This document shows, in pieces, positions 9,038 to 17,655 of a stretch of DNA of 64,000 bases. Where the stretch lies: IMG/VR virus record IMGVR_UViG_3300021375_000013, positions 35,765 to 99,764 of that record; one strand, given 5' to 3'. Below the pieces are notes generated by a model. The model saw only the letters and a list, made by a program, of their open reading frames with translations, searched no databases and was not told the origin of the DNA. Source of the stretch: a virus. A program made the translations under genes and the position numbers. Each line of letters begins with the position of its first letter. Positions within the stretch are counted from its first letter, which is position 1.

Positions 9038-9048
9038 AATATTTATAG
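9038..9048 (+). promoter_or_regulatory. Candidate late-type promoter element AATATTTATAG
   Basis: An exact AATATTTATAG lies immediately after the terminator and 27 nt before the next start codon, identical to the elements at 17627 and 19855. The position between a terminator and a gene supports a promoter role. Confidence 0.55.
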
Positions 9049-9075
9049 TAGTATAAAACTATAAAGAAACTAATC

Positions 9076-9279
9076 ATGTCAAAAAAAGAAATAAATGAAC
9101 TAAATATGGTTTCTCGATTCATAGGAGATTTTTTCGATGGATTGCAAAAAGGTACTGCTAATAGAATAATTAAAAAAGCATCTGATAGAGGTTTACCCAA
9201 ATCTTTCACAGATAAAATGGAAAAAATTAGAAAAGAAAAAGCAGAACTAGATGACCTTATAAAGAAATATTCAAAATAA
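9076..9279 (+). CDS. Small helical hypothetical protein
   Basis: A 67-residue Lys/Glu-rich protein, predicted mostly helical, with an N-terminal amphipathic part and a C-terminal coiled-coil-like stretch. No family is recognised. It is the first gene after a terminator and late-type promoter and lies 8 nt before the tape measure gene, so it may act in tail assembly, but that is context only. Confidence 0.65.
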   Translation: MSKKEINELNMVSRFIGDFFDGLQKGTANRIIKKASDRGLPKSFTDKMEKIRKEKAELDDLIKKYSK

Positions 9280-9287
9280 ACTCCTAA

Positions 9288-11534
9288 ATGGCACAAAGTA
9301 GAGCTGATTTATTAAAAGAAATAAAATCTCTTCAATCTGAAATAAATAAGATTGAAGCTGCTGGTAGTGCCATTACTCAAGAGCAAATAAAACAAAGAAA
9401 AGACTTAAAAAAAGAAATAATATCTACTGCTAAAGAGCTTAAAAAAGTAAATGATACAAGACAACAATATTTTGCTGATGAAGAAGCTTCAATAAAATCA
9501 ATATCCAGTATTTATTCTGATTTTAAAACTAAACAAACTAATAATTTAAATTTAATAGCTAGTGGTCAAGACAAAAATGTAAAAAAATCTTTAGAAATTC
9601 TTAGTATAAATCGTGATATAGCAAATTTAAGTTCAGATGATGAACAACAACGATTACTATTAGTGGGTAAAAGAGATGATATAATGAATTCTCTTGATAA
9701 ACGAAGTAAAAGTTTAATAGCTAGTTTAAAAGAAGAAAATGCAATAGCAAATAGTTTATCAAACCTGTCTGAAGAAGAAGAAGCATCTCTTGAAAGACAA
9801 AAAGCAGCACAAGAAGCATTAAAATCTTCAATGCAAGCTATAACAGAAACTGCTGAAACATTTGTTACTAATCTAAAAAGTGCAGAAGGTATAACTGGAT
9901 TACTACTAATAGGTGGTGGAAAGTTTTTTGGTAAACTATCCGAAGTAAATAAAGAATTAGGGCAAGTTGGTGAAGGTTTAAGTGGGGCAGCTGGTAGTGC
10001 AACTGTATTAAGTTTTGCATTTGGTGATTCTGCAGAAACTCTAAAATCATTATCTGCCGAAATGGGTGGATTAGAAGATGCTACATTTGGAGCACAACTT
10101 CAAACTAACTTAATGGCTAATAATTTAGGTATTAGTGGTACTGAAGCAGCAACATTAAGTGGTTCTTTAGCTAGGTTAAATGGTGGTTCATTAGAAACTG
10201 CTGGTAATCTCGCAGCAGGTACTAGAGAATTCGCTAAAATGAATAACATACCAGTTTCTCAATTAATGGGTGATGTAGCTGGTTCAGCTGAAGAATTTGC
10301 TCTATTTGGTAAAGATGGTGGTAAAAATATATTAGAAGCAGCTGGTTATGCTGCTAAACTTGGTACTAATATGAGTACCATTAGTGGTATTGCTGATAAT
10401 CTCTTAGATTTTGAAAACTCTATAAACAAAGAATTGGAGTTAGGTGCAATGCTCGGTAAAAATATCAATTTAGATAGAGCTAGGTCATTAGCTATGCAAG
10501 GGGATTTAACAGGTGCTACTGAAGAAACATTAAGAGCTTTAGGTGGAGTTGAATCTTTCAATAAAATGGATTACTTCCAAAAGAAAGCAACAGCTGATTT
10601 ATTAGGAGTATCGGTTGCAGAACTTGGAAAGATGGCAGCAAACCAAGAAAAAGCACAAAATATATCTAAGTTAATGAGTGGGGATTTCTCTAACATAGGA
10701 GAATCTCTAAAAGCAGTAGTTTCTCAAGCAGGCCCAAAACTTTTAGATTGGGGTGGTAAGTTTTTAACACTATCTGCCCAAGCTGGTCAATCTTGGAGTG
10801 GTATAACCACTGTAGTGGGTGGGATTAGTAAGAAATTCAAAGGACTTGGTGGAGCCGCAGCTGGAGGAGGACCTTTAACTAAAGCTGGTAAACCTGATAT
10901 GAGATTCGGCGCTAATAAAGGTGGTGGATTAGCAAAAGCCTCTAAAGGTGGTGGAATTGGTGGAATGATGAAAGGTATGGGAGCTGGACTCAAAGGATTG
11001 GCAAAAGGTATTGGAGCATTTGCTTCCCCACAAGCCATAGTAGGATTAGTTGCAGTAACTGGAGCAATTATTGGTATTGGATTCGCACTTAAAGTAGCAG
11101 CACCTGGTATTAAAGCATTTGGTGAAGCTATTGGTAACATTGTAGTATCAGTAGGTACAGCCGTTGCAAAAGTATTTGGTGGATTGGGAGATTTCTTTGG
11201 AAAGATAGCACAAGTAGCAACCCCAGAACTAGCATTATCCGTATTAGGATTAGCTGGTGGATTTGCTGCACTAACCGCATCTTTAGTAGGATTCTCAGTT
11301 GCTGGTATAGCAGCAATTCCAGCAATGATGGCTGTTTCAGCATTTGGAGCCGCAAGTTCCTTATTAGGTTTAGGTGGTGATGCTGGTGGAGGAGCTGAAG
11401 AAACCCCAGCTTGGGTAGAAGAATTAAAAACAACATTTAGAGAAACAAAGGATGTTTATATAGATGGCGGAAAAGTTACATCAGCGATAGCAAGTAGAGT
11501 AAATAAGATAGGAAGTAATTCATACTCAATATAA
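9288..11534 (+). CDS. Tail tape measure protein
   Basis: The 748-residue protein has an N-terminal coiled coil (about residues 1-180, Lys/Glu/Gln/Leu-rich), a Gly/Ala-rich middle, and strongly hydrophobic Gly/Ala/Val segments around 580-700 that resemble membrane-active helices, ending in a short charged C-terminus (DVYIDGGKVTSAIASRVNK). This order is typical of tape measure proteins, which set tail length and may enter the host membrane on injection. It follows the chaperone gene, as expected. No lytic or peptidase motif is seen. Its length implies a tail of the order of 110 nm if 1.5 angstrom per residue holds. Confidence 0.78.
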   Translation: MAQSRADLLKEIKSLQSEINKIEAAGSAITQEQIKQRKDLKKEIISTAKELKKVNDTRQQYFADEEASIKSISSIYSDFKTKQTNNLNLIASGQDKNVKKSLEILSINRDIANLSSDDEQQRLLLVGKRDDIMNSLDKRSKSLIASLKEENAIANSLSNLSEEEEASLERQKAAQEALKSSMQAITETAETFVTNLKSAEGITGLLLIGGGKFFGKLSEVNKELGQVGEGLSGAAGSATVLSFAFGDSAETLKSLSAEMGGLEDATFGAQLQTNLMANNLGISGTEAATLSGSLARLNGGSLETAGNLAAGTREFAKMNNIPVSQLMGDVAGSAEEFALFGKDGGKNILEAAGYAAKLGTNMSTISGIADNLLDFENSINKELELGAMLGKNINLDRARSLAMQGDLTGATEETLRALGGVESFNKMDYFQKKATADLLGVSVAELGKMAANQEKAQNISKLMSGDFSNIGESLKAVVSQAGPKLLDWGGKFLTLSAQAGQSWSGITTVVGGISKKFKGLGGAAAGGGPLTKAGKPDMRFGANKGGGLAKASKGGGIGGMMKGMGAGLKGLAKGIGAFASPQAIVGLVAVTGAIIGIGFALKVAAPGIKAFGEAIGNIVVSVGTAVAKVFGGLGDFFGKIAQVATPELALSVLGLAGGFAALTASLVGFSVAGIAAIPAMMAVSAFGAASSLLGLGGDAGGGAEETPAWVEELKTTFRETKDVYIDGGKVTSAIASRVNKIGSNSYSI

Positions 11535-11540
11535 TATATT

Positions 11541-13352
11541 ATGCCAACATTAGAAGAATTATTTAAAAGTAAACAACTCCCTTCACAAGGTGGTAAAACC
11601 GCTGAAGAAGCATACGCTATACGAAACTCAAAGGATATTCGTATTTCAGCAGCTGACCCATTTGTGAATACAGTTGGTATGTCTTTAGCTAGATTAGCTA
11701 GAAAAAATTTAGGAGCTAAAGGAAGTGAAACTCTTTTAGAAGAAGAAGTAACAGGAGCTAGATTAATAAGAACGGCATCAATGCCATTTATATATGGTAG
11801 TGAATTACCAAGATTAACACTTAGAACTACTACACTTTTGGATACAATGAGAGCAGCAACTGGTGGTGATGATGGTGGTGGTGGTCCATTGGGTAATCTT
11901 ATCAAAAAAGGTAGAGATGCAGTACTTAATAGTAAATTCTTAGGAATTCCACAAACAATAATACCAACCAAAGTAGCAACTAATAAACTGATTAAAGAAA
12001 TGTTAGCTGGTACTAGTGATAGTGCAGATAGTGGTCAAATTCAAAAAAATTATCTACAAACTTTAAAATCTGTAAAAGAAGCTGGTGAAGGTAAACCATT
12101 AGGACAGTTCTTAAAAGGTTTAGGTGGTGGTAATATAAAAGATATCGGTAAACAGGCATTAGGTAGTGCACTAAAATTAGGAAAGGATAAATTAAGAGGA
12201 GCATTATTTGGCGGAGCTCCTACAACTGGATTCAATGGGGCATCATTAGCGGGTTTAAAAAATACAACAACAAATTATGGTAGTATTTCTGTTCCTGGTG
12301 AAATCAATAGAACAGCTGATAATAATGGTGTAATAGATGTTGGAGGTTTAATGTATTCTAAGACATTTGATTTAAAATTACCACCAGCAGTAGAATTCCC
12401 AATGTGGGGTGTTACTTTAGATGGAGTTAACTCAAAGGGTACAGATACAAGAGTTGGTTTAGATAAAAATAAACAAATTGACCCTACATTAACTGATAAA
12501 CTAGATTTTGTTGATATATCAGATGAAGGTGGTTTGGGTGGAAGATATTCAAAAGCTCTAACTGATTTAGATATTCCAAATAAAATATTATTTAGTTCAA
12601 ATCCTGATAGAAAGGGTAAATCATTTGCAAGTAAGATTAAATCACCAATATCAAAAAATGATTTTGTAGAAAAGAAAAGAGGGATGAATCAGATATCTGA
12701 TATTATAAATAGTACCAATATCTTTGAAGGTGAAACTCTTACATTAGGTGATGGAGTAACAACCTTAGATGATAAAGATTTTGTACCATTGAAGTTTACT
12801 TCAGTACATAGGAATAAAACTGTACAATTTAGAGCAACATTAAGTGGGTTAAGTGAAACACTTTCTCCATCTTGGGATTCTCATAAGTTTATTGGTTCAC
12901 CATTCAGTAATTACACATATAGTGGAATAGAAAGAAGTGTAACTTTTAATTTTAAAGTTTATTCATTAAATGCAGAAGAACACAAAATTGGATGGGATAA
13001 AATTAATTTTTTAAATTCATTAGTATTCCCACAAGGGTATTATGATTCATCTGCAGTAGTTCCACCATTTATTAGATTAACAATTGGTGATTTATATAAA
13101 GGTAAATTATCATTTATAGAATCTTTATCACATACATGGGATGATAATACTCCTTGGAATGTAACTAATAAAGAAAGAAAAGTATTATCAAACGAAGCAG
13201 GAGTTATAACAGGTACTTCTGAAAAGGATATAGATATGAAAGGATATCGATTACCAATGATTACTGATGTATCAATGACTGTTAAATTTTTAATAGGTAG
13301 AAATAATACATCAGGTAGAAAATTCTATTCATTTGAACCTCAAAGTAAATAA
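11541..13352 (+). CDS. Baseplate / tail-tube cap protein (gp48/gp54-like C-terminus)
   Basis: The 603-residue protein has a low-complexity Gly/Lys/Thr-rich N-terminal half and a conserved C-terminal part (about 430-600) with VQFRATLSGLSETLSPSWDS, a YTYSGIERSVTFNFKV segment, RLTIGDLYKGKLSFIESL and HTWDDNTPW. These resemble the tube-initiator baseplate proteins gp48/gp54 of T4-like phages, which connect the baseplate hub to the first tube ring and have a fold related to the tube protein. It is roughly twice as long as gp48 or gp54, so one protein may do the work of both. It lies between the tape measure and LysM genes, consistent with baseplate assembly. Confidence 0.6.
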   Translation: MPTLEELFKSKQLPSQGGKTAEEAYAIRNSKDIRISAADPFVNTVGMSLARLARKNLGAKGSETLLEEEVTGARLIRTASMPFIYGSELPRLTLRTTTLLDTMRAATGGDDGGGGPLGNLIKKGRDAVLNSKFLGIPQTIIPTKVATNKLIKEMLAGTSDSADSGQIQKNYLQTLKSVKEAGEGKPLGQFLKGLGGGNIKDIGKQALGSALKLGKDKLRGALFGGAPTTGFNGASLAGLKNTTTNYGSISVPGEINRTADNNGVIDVGGLMYSKTFDLKLPPAVEFPMWGVTLDGVNSKGTDTRVGLDKNKQIDPTLTDKLDFVDISDEGGLGGRYSKALTDLDIPNKILFSSNPDRKGKSFASKIKSPISKNDFVEKKRGMNQISDIINSTNIFEGETLTLGDGVTTLDDKDFVPLKFTSVHRNKTVQFRATLSGLSETLSPSWDSHKFIGSPFSNYTYSGIERSVTFNFKVYSLNAEEHKIGWDKINFLNSLVFPQGYYDSSAVVPPFIRLTIGDLYKGKLSFIESLSHTWDDNTPWNVTNKERKVLSNEAGVITGTSEKDIDMKGYRLPMITDVSMTVKFLIGRNNTSGRKFYSFEPQSK

Positions 13353-13355
13353 TAG

Positions 13356-13646
13356 ATGGCAAGTAGATACGAAAATAACGAAAGTAAAAAATTAAATGAT
13401 GGTAGGACTGTATATCGTTCTAAGATATATCCTAAAATACCATTAAGAGATGATGATGTTTATGTAGCATCTGAAACTGGTGATAGATTAGATACCTTAG
13501 CATATCAGTACTATGAAGATTCATCACTTTGGTGGATTATAGCAGCTGCAAATAATATACATAATGCTCCATTTGGTTTGAAAGATGGTACAATTTTAAG
13601 AATACCACAAAACTATATTGAAATATTAGTAAACTTTAGTGAATAA
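13356..13646 (+). CDS. 53: LysM-domain baseplate wedge protein (gp53-like)
   Basis: This 96-residue protein is nearly all one LysM-like domain: VASETGDRLDTLAYQYYEDS, then SLWWIIAAANNIHNAPFGLKDGT and a final RIPQNY. In T4, gp53 carries such a domain and helps lock wedges around the hub; the small LysM protein X of other contractile phages fills the same place. It begins 3 nt after the preceding stop and is followed after 5 nt by the hub gene, so all three are one translational unit. There is no signal peptide, so a peptidoglycan-anchoring secreted protein is unlikely. Confidence 0.75.
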   Translation: MASRYENNESKKLNDGRTVYRSKIYPKIPLRDDDVYVASETGDRLDTLAYQYYEDSSLWWIIAAANNIHNAPFGLKDGTILRIPQNYIEILVNFSE

Positions 13647-13651
13647 CAGTT

Positions 13652-15958
13652 ATGGGAACATTTCCAAAATTTTCAAATATTGCGGGATATGCTACAAAAA
13701 CCTTAGAAAGTAGAAAACGTAGTGTATATAACGTATCTAAGTTAAATGCTTGGGTAAGAGTAACATCTGCCGTTTCTGGTAATAAGGGGGATGGATTAAC
13801 AATAGTATCTAATCCAAATTTTAAATTATTTGGAGCTGCTGGTGTTTCTTCTATTTATGGAATTAATAAACAAAGTGGTACTATTGGTGAAACTTGGGGA
13901 GGTTCCCCAATAAATCCATCGGAGGGGCAAGGTTATAAACCTTCTCCAATTATTGAATCTATTGAAATAGATGAGGGAGCTGGTAATTTAAGTAGAAAAG
14001 CTAATTTTACAATTAAATGTTTTTCTAAAGACCAAATGGAATTAATAACTGAATATTTCCAAGAACCAGGATTTACTGTATTTTTAGAATGGGGATGGAA
14101 TACTCCAGAATCTATGAAAGGTTTGGTAAAAAAATTAAATGCAACTGAAATAGCTAATTTTCAAAATTTTAAAAATCTTACAAGTAGAAGAGAAGCATCT
14201 AAAGGACAATATGATAACTATTTAGGATTTATAACTGGTGGTGGAATAGCAACCGAAGGTGAAAATTGGACTGTTGAAGTAAAATGTACAGGTTTTACGG
14301 AATTACCAGCTTATTTGGTAAATGGTGATAACGCTGGTGATGATTCTGATAAAAGTGCTAAAAAAGAACCTGATTATAAAAATTTAAGTGATGAAACTGA
14401 TTTAAATGTAAAACGATGGATGTTTGCGTTCAATGCACTACCATCTAATAGAAAAACTGCAGAAATTAAAGCATTGGGTTCTAAAAATGATGATTCCCTT
14501 AGAAAGATACCAATGGCACAGGCAGTTAATTATGTAAACTTTGATGAAACTATTGCTGATGCATTAAACAACAAAGCAGATGGAACGGCTATTGGTAGGC
14601 TCTTTGGTTGGGGTGGTGCAAAGGAAAAAGGTAATGATGGAAAAGAACGTATAGATATACCAGGAGGTACTAAGATAGTTGGTGGTGAAAAGTTTATAAG
14701 ATTTGGTACTCTTATGAAGATAATGAACCAAATGATTATAAAGGGTTTAAAAATTGGTAAGAAAGTGGTTTCTATGGAAATTCATTCAGAGCATACCATA
14801 TGTTCAGCGTATCCAAATATATTTAGTACTGATAAAAGTAAGTTGTTAATACCAAATGTAAACACACCAAAATTTAGTTTTCTTGATGCTAAAAACAATG
14901 AACAAGCATTAGAAGTTATACCATCTGATTTTGAAGATTGTTCAATAGAATATGGTGGTGTAAAAATACAATTTCCTTTTGAAAATCCTATTATTGGTGG
15001 TTCTGTTCAAGTTGGTGGTAATTTTTATGATTTACAATATAAAGATGGAACCACACCATCTAGTGAATGTATAGATAAAGATAAAGGAGAATGGGGATTT
15101 TTAGATGACTTGTATGTAAACTTCGATTTCGCATCGGGTATTATGGGAACAAGTAACTTTACAGTAAAGGATGCTTTATATCAAATCTTAAATGGAATGT
15201 CATCAGCTGTGAATGATTTATGGAATTTTCAGATAATGGAAACAACTTTGGAAAATGATAGAGGAAACCTAAAAAAAGGAGACCAAATAATTACCATACA
15301 AGAAACTAACTTTACATATAAACCAAAAGTAAATCCATATACATTTAATCTAATAGGTAGTGATTCTATTTTTAAAGATGCATCTTTAAATTTAGATATG
15401 AGTGCTGCTAAGATGAATCAAGTTATTGGTACAAGATTAGGAAAAAAGATTAATGGTGAAACTCAACCACTTTTTGGTAGGTTAGATTCGGGTAAGATTA
15501 CCGATTTAGTTTTAAAGGAAATCGAATCTAAAAAAGAATCACCACCACCACCTAAAGGTGGAGAAGAAACCGATGAAGAACTAAAAGAAAAGAATTATGC
15601 TAATTTTTTGGGTAAGATAGGTACATATCCAAAAGTACAATTTGAAAAAAAGGATATAAAAGATAAGTTTGTTGTACAAGAAAAAACTTATGCATCTGTT
15701 TATGATGATAAACAATTACTAAAAATGGCTAAATCTGAAGCAGATAGGAAATCAAATGTATCTATTTTGTTACCAATTAATTTTACATTTACTGTATATG
15801 GTGTTAGTGGTATTAAGAGAGGAGATAGGTTTAGAGTAAAGGGTATTCCTGCAAAATACGAAACGCAAGGATTTTTCCAAGTTTTAGGTGTAAAACATAC
15901 TATTCAAGGAATGGAATGGACTACTGAAGTTGAAGGTGGATTTAGAAACAATACATAA
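13652..15958 (+). CDS. Baseplate hub protein
   Basis: The 768-residue protein contains SPIIESIEIDEGAGNLSRKA and FTVFLEWGWNTPESM near residues 110-150, and a C-terminal hub-like domain with GIKRGDRFRVKGIPAKYETQG, GVKHTIQGMEWTTEVEGGFR. These features are common in baseplate hub proteins of the gp27/VgrG/gpD type, which form the trimeric platform under the tube. A variable Pro/Lys-rich segment lies about 630-650. I see no lysozyme domain, unlike T4 gp5. The stop codon overlaps the next start (TAATG), showing translational coupling. The specific T4 equivalent is uncertain. Confidence 0.55.
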   Translation: MGTFPKFSNIAGYATKTLESRKRSVYNVSKLNAWVRVTSAVSGNKGDGLTIVSNPNFKLFGAAGVSSIYGINKQSGTIGETWGGSPINPSEGQGYKPSPIIESIEIDEGAGNLSRKANFTIKCFSKDQMELITEYFQEPGFTVFLEWGWNTPESMKGLVKKLNATEIANFQNFKNLTSRREASKGQYDNYLGFITGGGIATEGENWTVEVKCTGFTELPAYLVNGDNAGDDSDKSAKKEPDYKNLSDETDLNVKRWMFAFNALPSNRKTAEIKALGSKNDDSLRKIPMAQAVNYVNFDETIADALNNKADGTAIGRLFGWGGAKEKGNDGKERIDIPGGTKIVGGEKFIRFGTLMKIMNQMIIKGLKIGKKVVSMEIHSEHTICSAYPNIFSTDKSKLLIPNVNTPKFSFLDAKNNEQALEVIPSDFEDCSIEYGGVKIQFPFENPIIGGSVQVGGNFYDLQYKDGTTPSSECIDKDKGEWGFLDDLYVNFDFASGIMGTSNFTVKDALYQILNGMSSAVNDLWNFQIMETTLENDRGNLKKGDQIITIQETNFTYKPKVNPYTFNLIGSDSIFKDASLNLDMSAAKMNQVIGTRLGKKINGETQPLFGRLDSGKITDLVLKEIESKKESPPPPKGGEETDEELKEKNYANFLGKIGTYPKVQFEKKDIKDKFVVQEKTYASVYDDKQLLKMAKSEADRKSNVSILLPINFTFTVYGVSGIKRGDRFRVKGIPAKYETQGFFQVLGVKHTIQGMEWTTEVEGGFRNNT

Positions 15959-16308
15959 TGGATAACGATAGATATAAAGAAATAGCAAGTGCACAATCTT
16001 ATATTATTGGAGATGTAACAGCATTTGTTCCAACTATAACCGATAGACAATATCAGAGAGGATATATTGAAAGATGTTTTGTACAAAAAGCTAACGATTC
16101 CTCATCTAATATATTTGAAGTTTCAGTAAGTGAAATTAATCGATATAAAGGTAATCCTTTTTATATTCAGACAAAATTAGATTGGAGAATAACTGGAGAC
16201 CCTATTGAAGTAAAGAAATCTAACTCAATATCTCTACAATTAGCATCTGAGGATATCCCTAAGATTGCATTGTACTTACCAAACCTTTTACAATTTCATA
16301 AAAAATAA
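15958..16308 (+). CDS. Small conserved-looking virion-associated hypothetical protein
   Basis: This 116-residue protein overlaps the hub stop by one base, which couples their translation. It begins with a helical segment and continues as a beta-rich domain. No family or catalytic motif is recognised. Tight coupling to the hub gene suggests a baseplate or tail-tip component. It is the last gene before the host-type promoter at 16309. Confidence 0.6.
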   Translation: MDNDRYKEIASAQSYIIGDVTAFVPTITDRQYQRGYIERCFVQKANDSSSNIFEVSVSEINRYKGNPFYIQTKLDWRITGDPIEVKKSNSISLQLASEDIPKIALYLPNLLQFHKK

Positions 16309-16340
16309 TTTGGATATTACAAATATTTTTCTTATATTTG
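16309..16340 (+). promoter_or_regulatory. Bacteroidota-type promoter TTTG-N20-TATATTTG
   Basis: TTTG at 16309-16312 and TATATTTG at 16333-16340, exactly 20 nt apart, upstream of the polymerase-like gene. The ATG is only 4 nt after the -7 element, so the transcript may have no leader. Confidence 0.85.
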
Positions 16341-16344
16341 TTAG

Positions 16345-17628
16345 ATGATTGTAGTAGAATCTAATAAAGAGAAAGAGAATTTTATGCAAATGTGGGAAAA
16401 TAATCCCTCAATTGTAATTCCTATATGGTCTGATTTGGATAAACATCCAATGAACAACGAACTTGCTTTCTTATTCGTAAGGATGGGAAAAACTGACTTT
16501 ATTCTCATATATAATCATATTGATGGAAAATCCCATCATTTAGACCTTTCTAAATCTACACAACCAAAGTGGGTATGGAATAAGAAAGGATTATTACAAA
16601 CTGGTACAAATATACAAAATATTTTTGATATATCCAACTATTACTTCTTTGAAAAGAATCAAACTATACCCGATGAGGTACAAAATCAACCATTTATATC
16701 ACATTATACCCGAATGGGTATAAGAGATGGTTTAGGAAAGATAGCACCTTTAATGAAGTGGGGAGAGTACTTAAAATCATTTGTTGACAATATAAGTAGT
16801 ACTATTCCTCCTCCCGATTTATCTCCTAAAAGTTGGATTGATAATACAATGATTCCTCTTTTATCTCAGATTGAACGATATGGGGTTCGGGTCGAAGGGG
16901 GAAAATTTTTTGATAGATATCCACAAGCCACTAAACATTTAAACAACAATATCGTATATACCGAATATAACCCATATACGATTACATCCCGTCCTTCCAA
17001 CCGATTTGGGGGAATCAACTTCTCTGCTTTAAATAAAAAGGATGGAACTAGAGAAGTATTTATTCCCAAAGATGGGCACATATTCCTACAAATGGATTAT
17101 GATGCCTATCACCCCCGAATCATAGGTAAGTTGATTGATTACGATTTACCCGATACTTCGGTTCACCAATGGTTAGCGGACCAATATGGAGTTCCTTATG
17201 ATGAATCCAAAGGAATTACCTTCCAATTACTTTATGGTGGGATACCTGAAGAGTTTGATTCTATTCCTTATTATAAGAAGGTTAGAGAGTACATCGATGA
17301 AATGTGGAGTAAGGCATCAAAAGTGGGTTATGTATCCACAAACAATAGAAATATCCCTTTAAAATACATAGAACAATCGAATCCTCAAAAAGTATTCAAC
17401 TATTTACTACAAGCAACTGAAACTGAGTTAAATATGGATACAATGAGGAAAGTGTTGGAGTTTATTCAACAAACCGATATTGAGTTGAGTTTATACACTT
17501 ATGATTCATTCTTATTCTCTTATCCATTAGATACTCCTAAAGAACATGCTCTTAAATTAAAAGAAATTGTAGAAAGTAATGGGTTTCCTATAAAAGCTAG
17601 TTGGGGAACGGATTACTCAAAACTTTAA
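16345..17628 (+). CDS. Diverged family-A DNA polymerase homologue
   Basis: The 427-residue protein has the three polymerase motifs of family A in order. Motif A region: TSRPSNRFGGINFSALNKKD then FLQMDYDAYHPRI with Asp251. Motif B: KGITFQLLYGG with Lys289 and Tyr297-Gly298. Motif C: YDSFLFS with Asp387, where Ser replaces the usual Glu of HDE. Residues 1-150 show no clear exonuclease motif. It is shorter than pol I, and the phage also encodes a complete family-B polymerase at 39348. It could be an active repair or lesion-bypass enzyme, a primer-making enzyme or a degenerate homologue. It has its own promoter in the middle of virion genes. Confidence 0.68.
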   Translation: MIVVESNKEKENFMQMWENNPSIVIPIWSDLDKHPMNNELAFLFVRMGKTDFILIYNHIDGKSHHLDLSKSTQPKWVWNKKGLLQTGTNIQNIFDISNYYFFEKNQTIPDEVQNQPFISHYTRMGIRDGLGKIAPLMKWGEYLKSFVDNISSTIPPPDLSPKSWIDNTMIPLLSQIERYGVRVEGGKFFDRYPQATKHLNNNIVYTEYNPYTITSRPSNRFGGINFSALNKKDGTREVFIPKDGHIFLQMDYDAYHPRIIGKLIDYDLPDTSVHQWLADQYGVPYDESKGITFQLLYGGIPEEFDSIPYYKKVREYIDEMWSKASKVGYVSTNNRNIPLKYIEQSNPQKVFNYLLQATETELNMDTMRKVLEFIQQTDIELSLYTYDSFLFSYPLDTPKEHALKLKEIVESNGFPIKASWGTDYSKL

Positions 17629-17637
17629 TATTTATAG
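17627..17637 (+). promoter_or_regulatory. Candidate late-type promoter element AATATTTATAG
   Basis: An exact AATATTTATAG overlaps the stop codon of the polymerase-like gene and lies 19 nt before the next ATG; an AGGAAGAG ribosome-site-like stretch follows it. Confidence 0.55.
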
Positions 17638-17655
17638 GATATAGGAAGAGTTACT

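Noticed and set aside
10787-11436. Long minus-strand frames opposite the tape measure gene
   Set aside because: They are Pro/Ala- or Leu/His-rich shadows of a Gly/Ala-rich gene, with no start context and no protein-like pattern.
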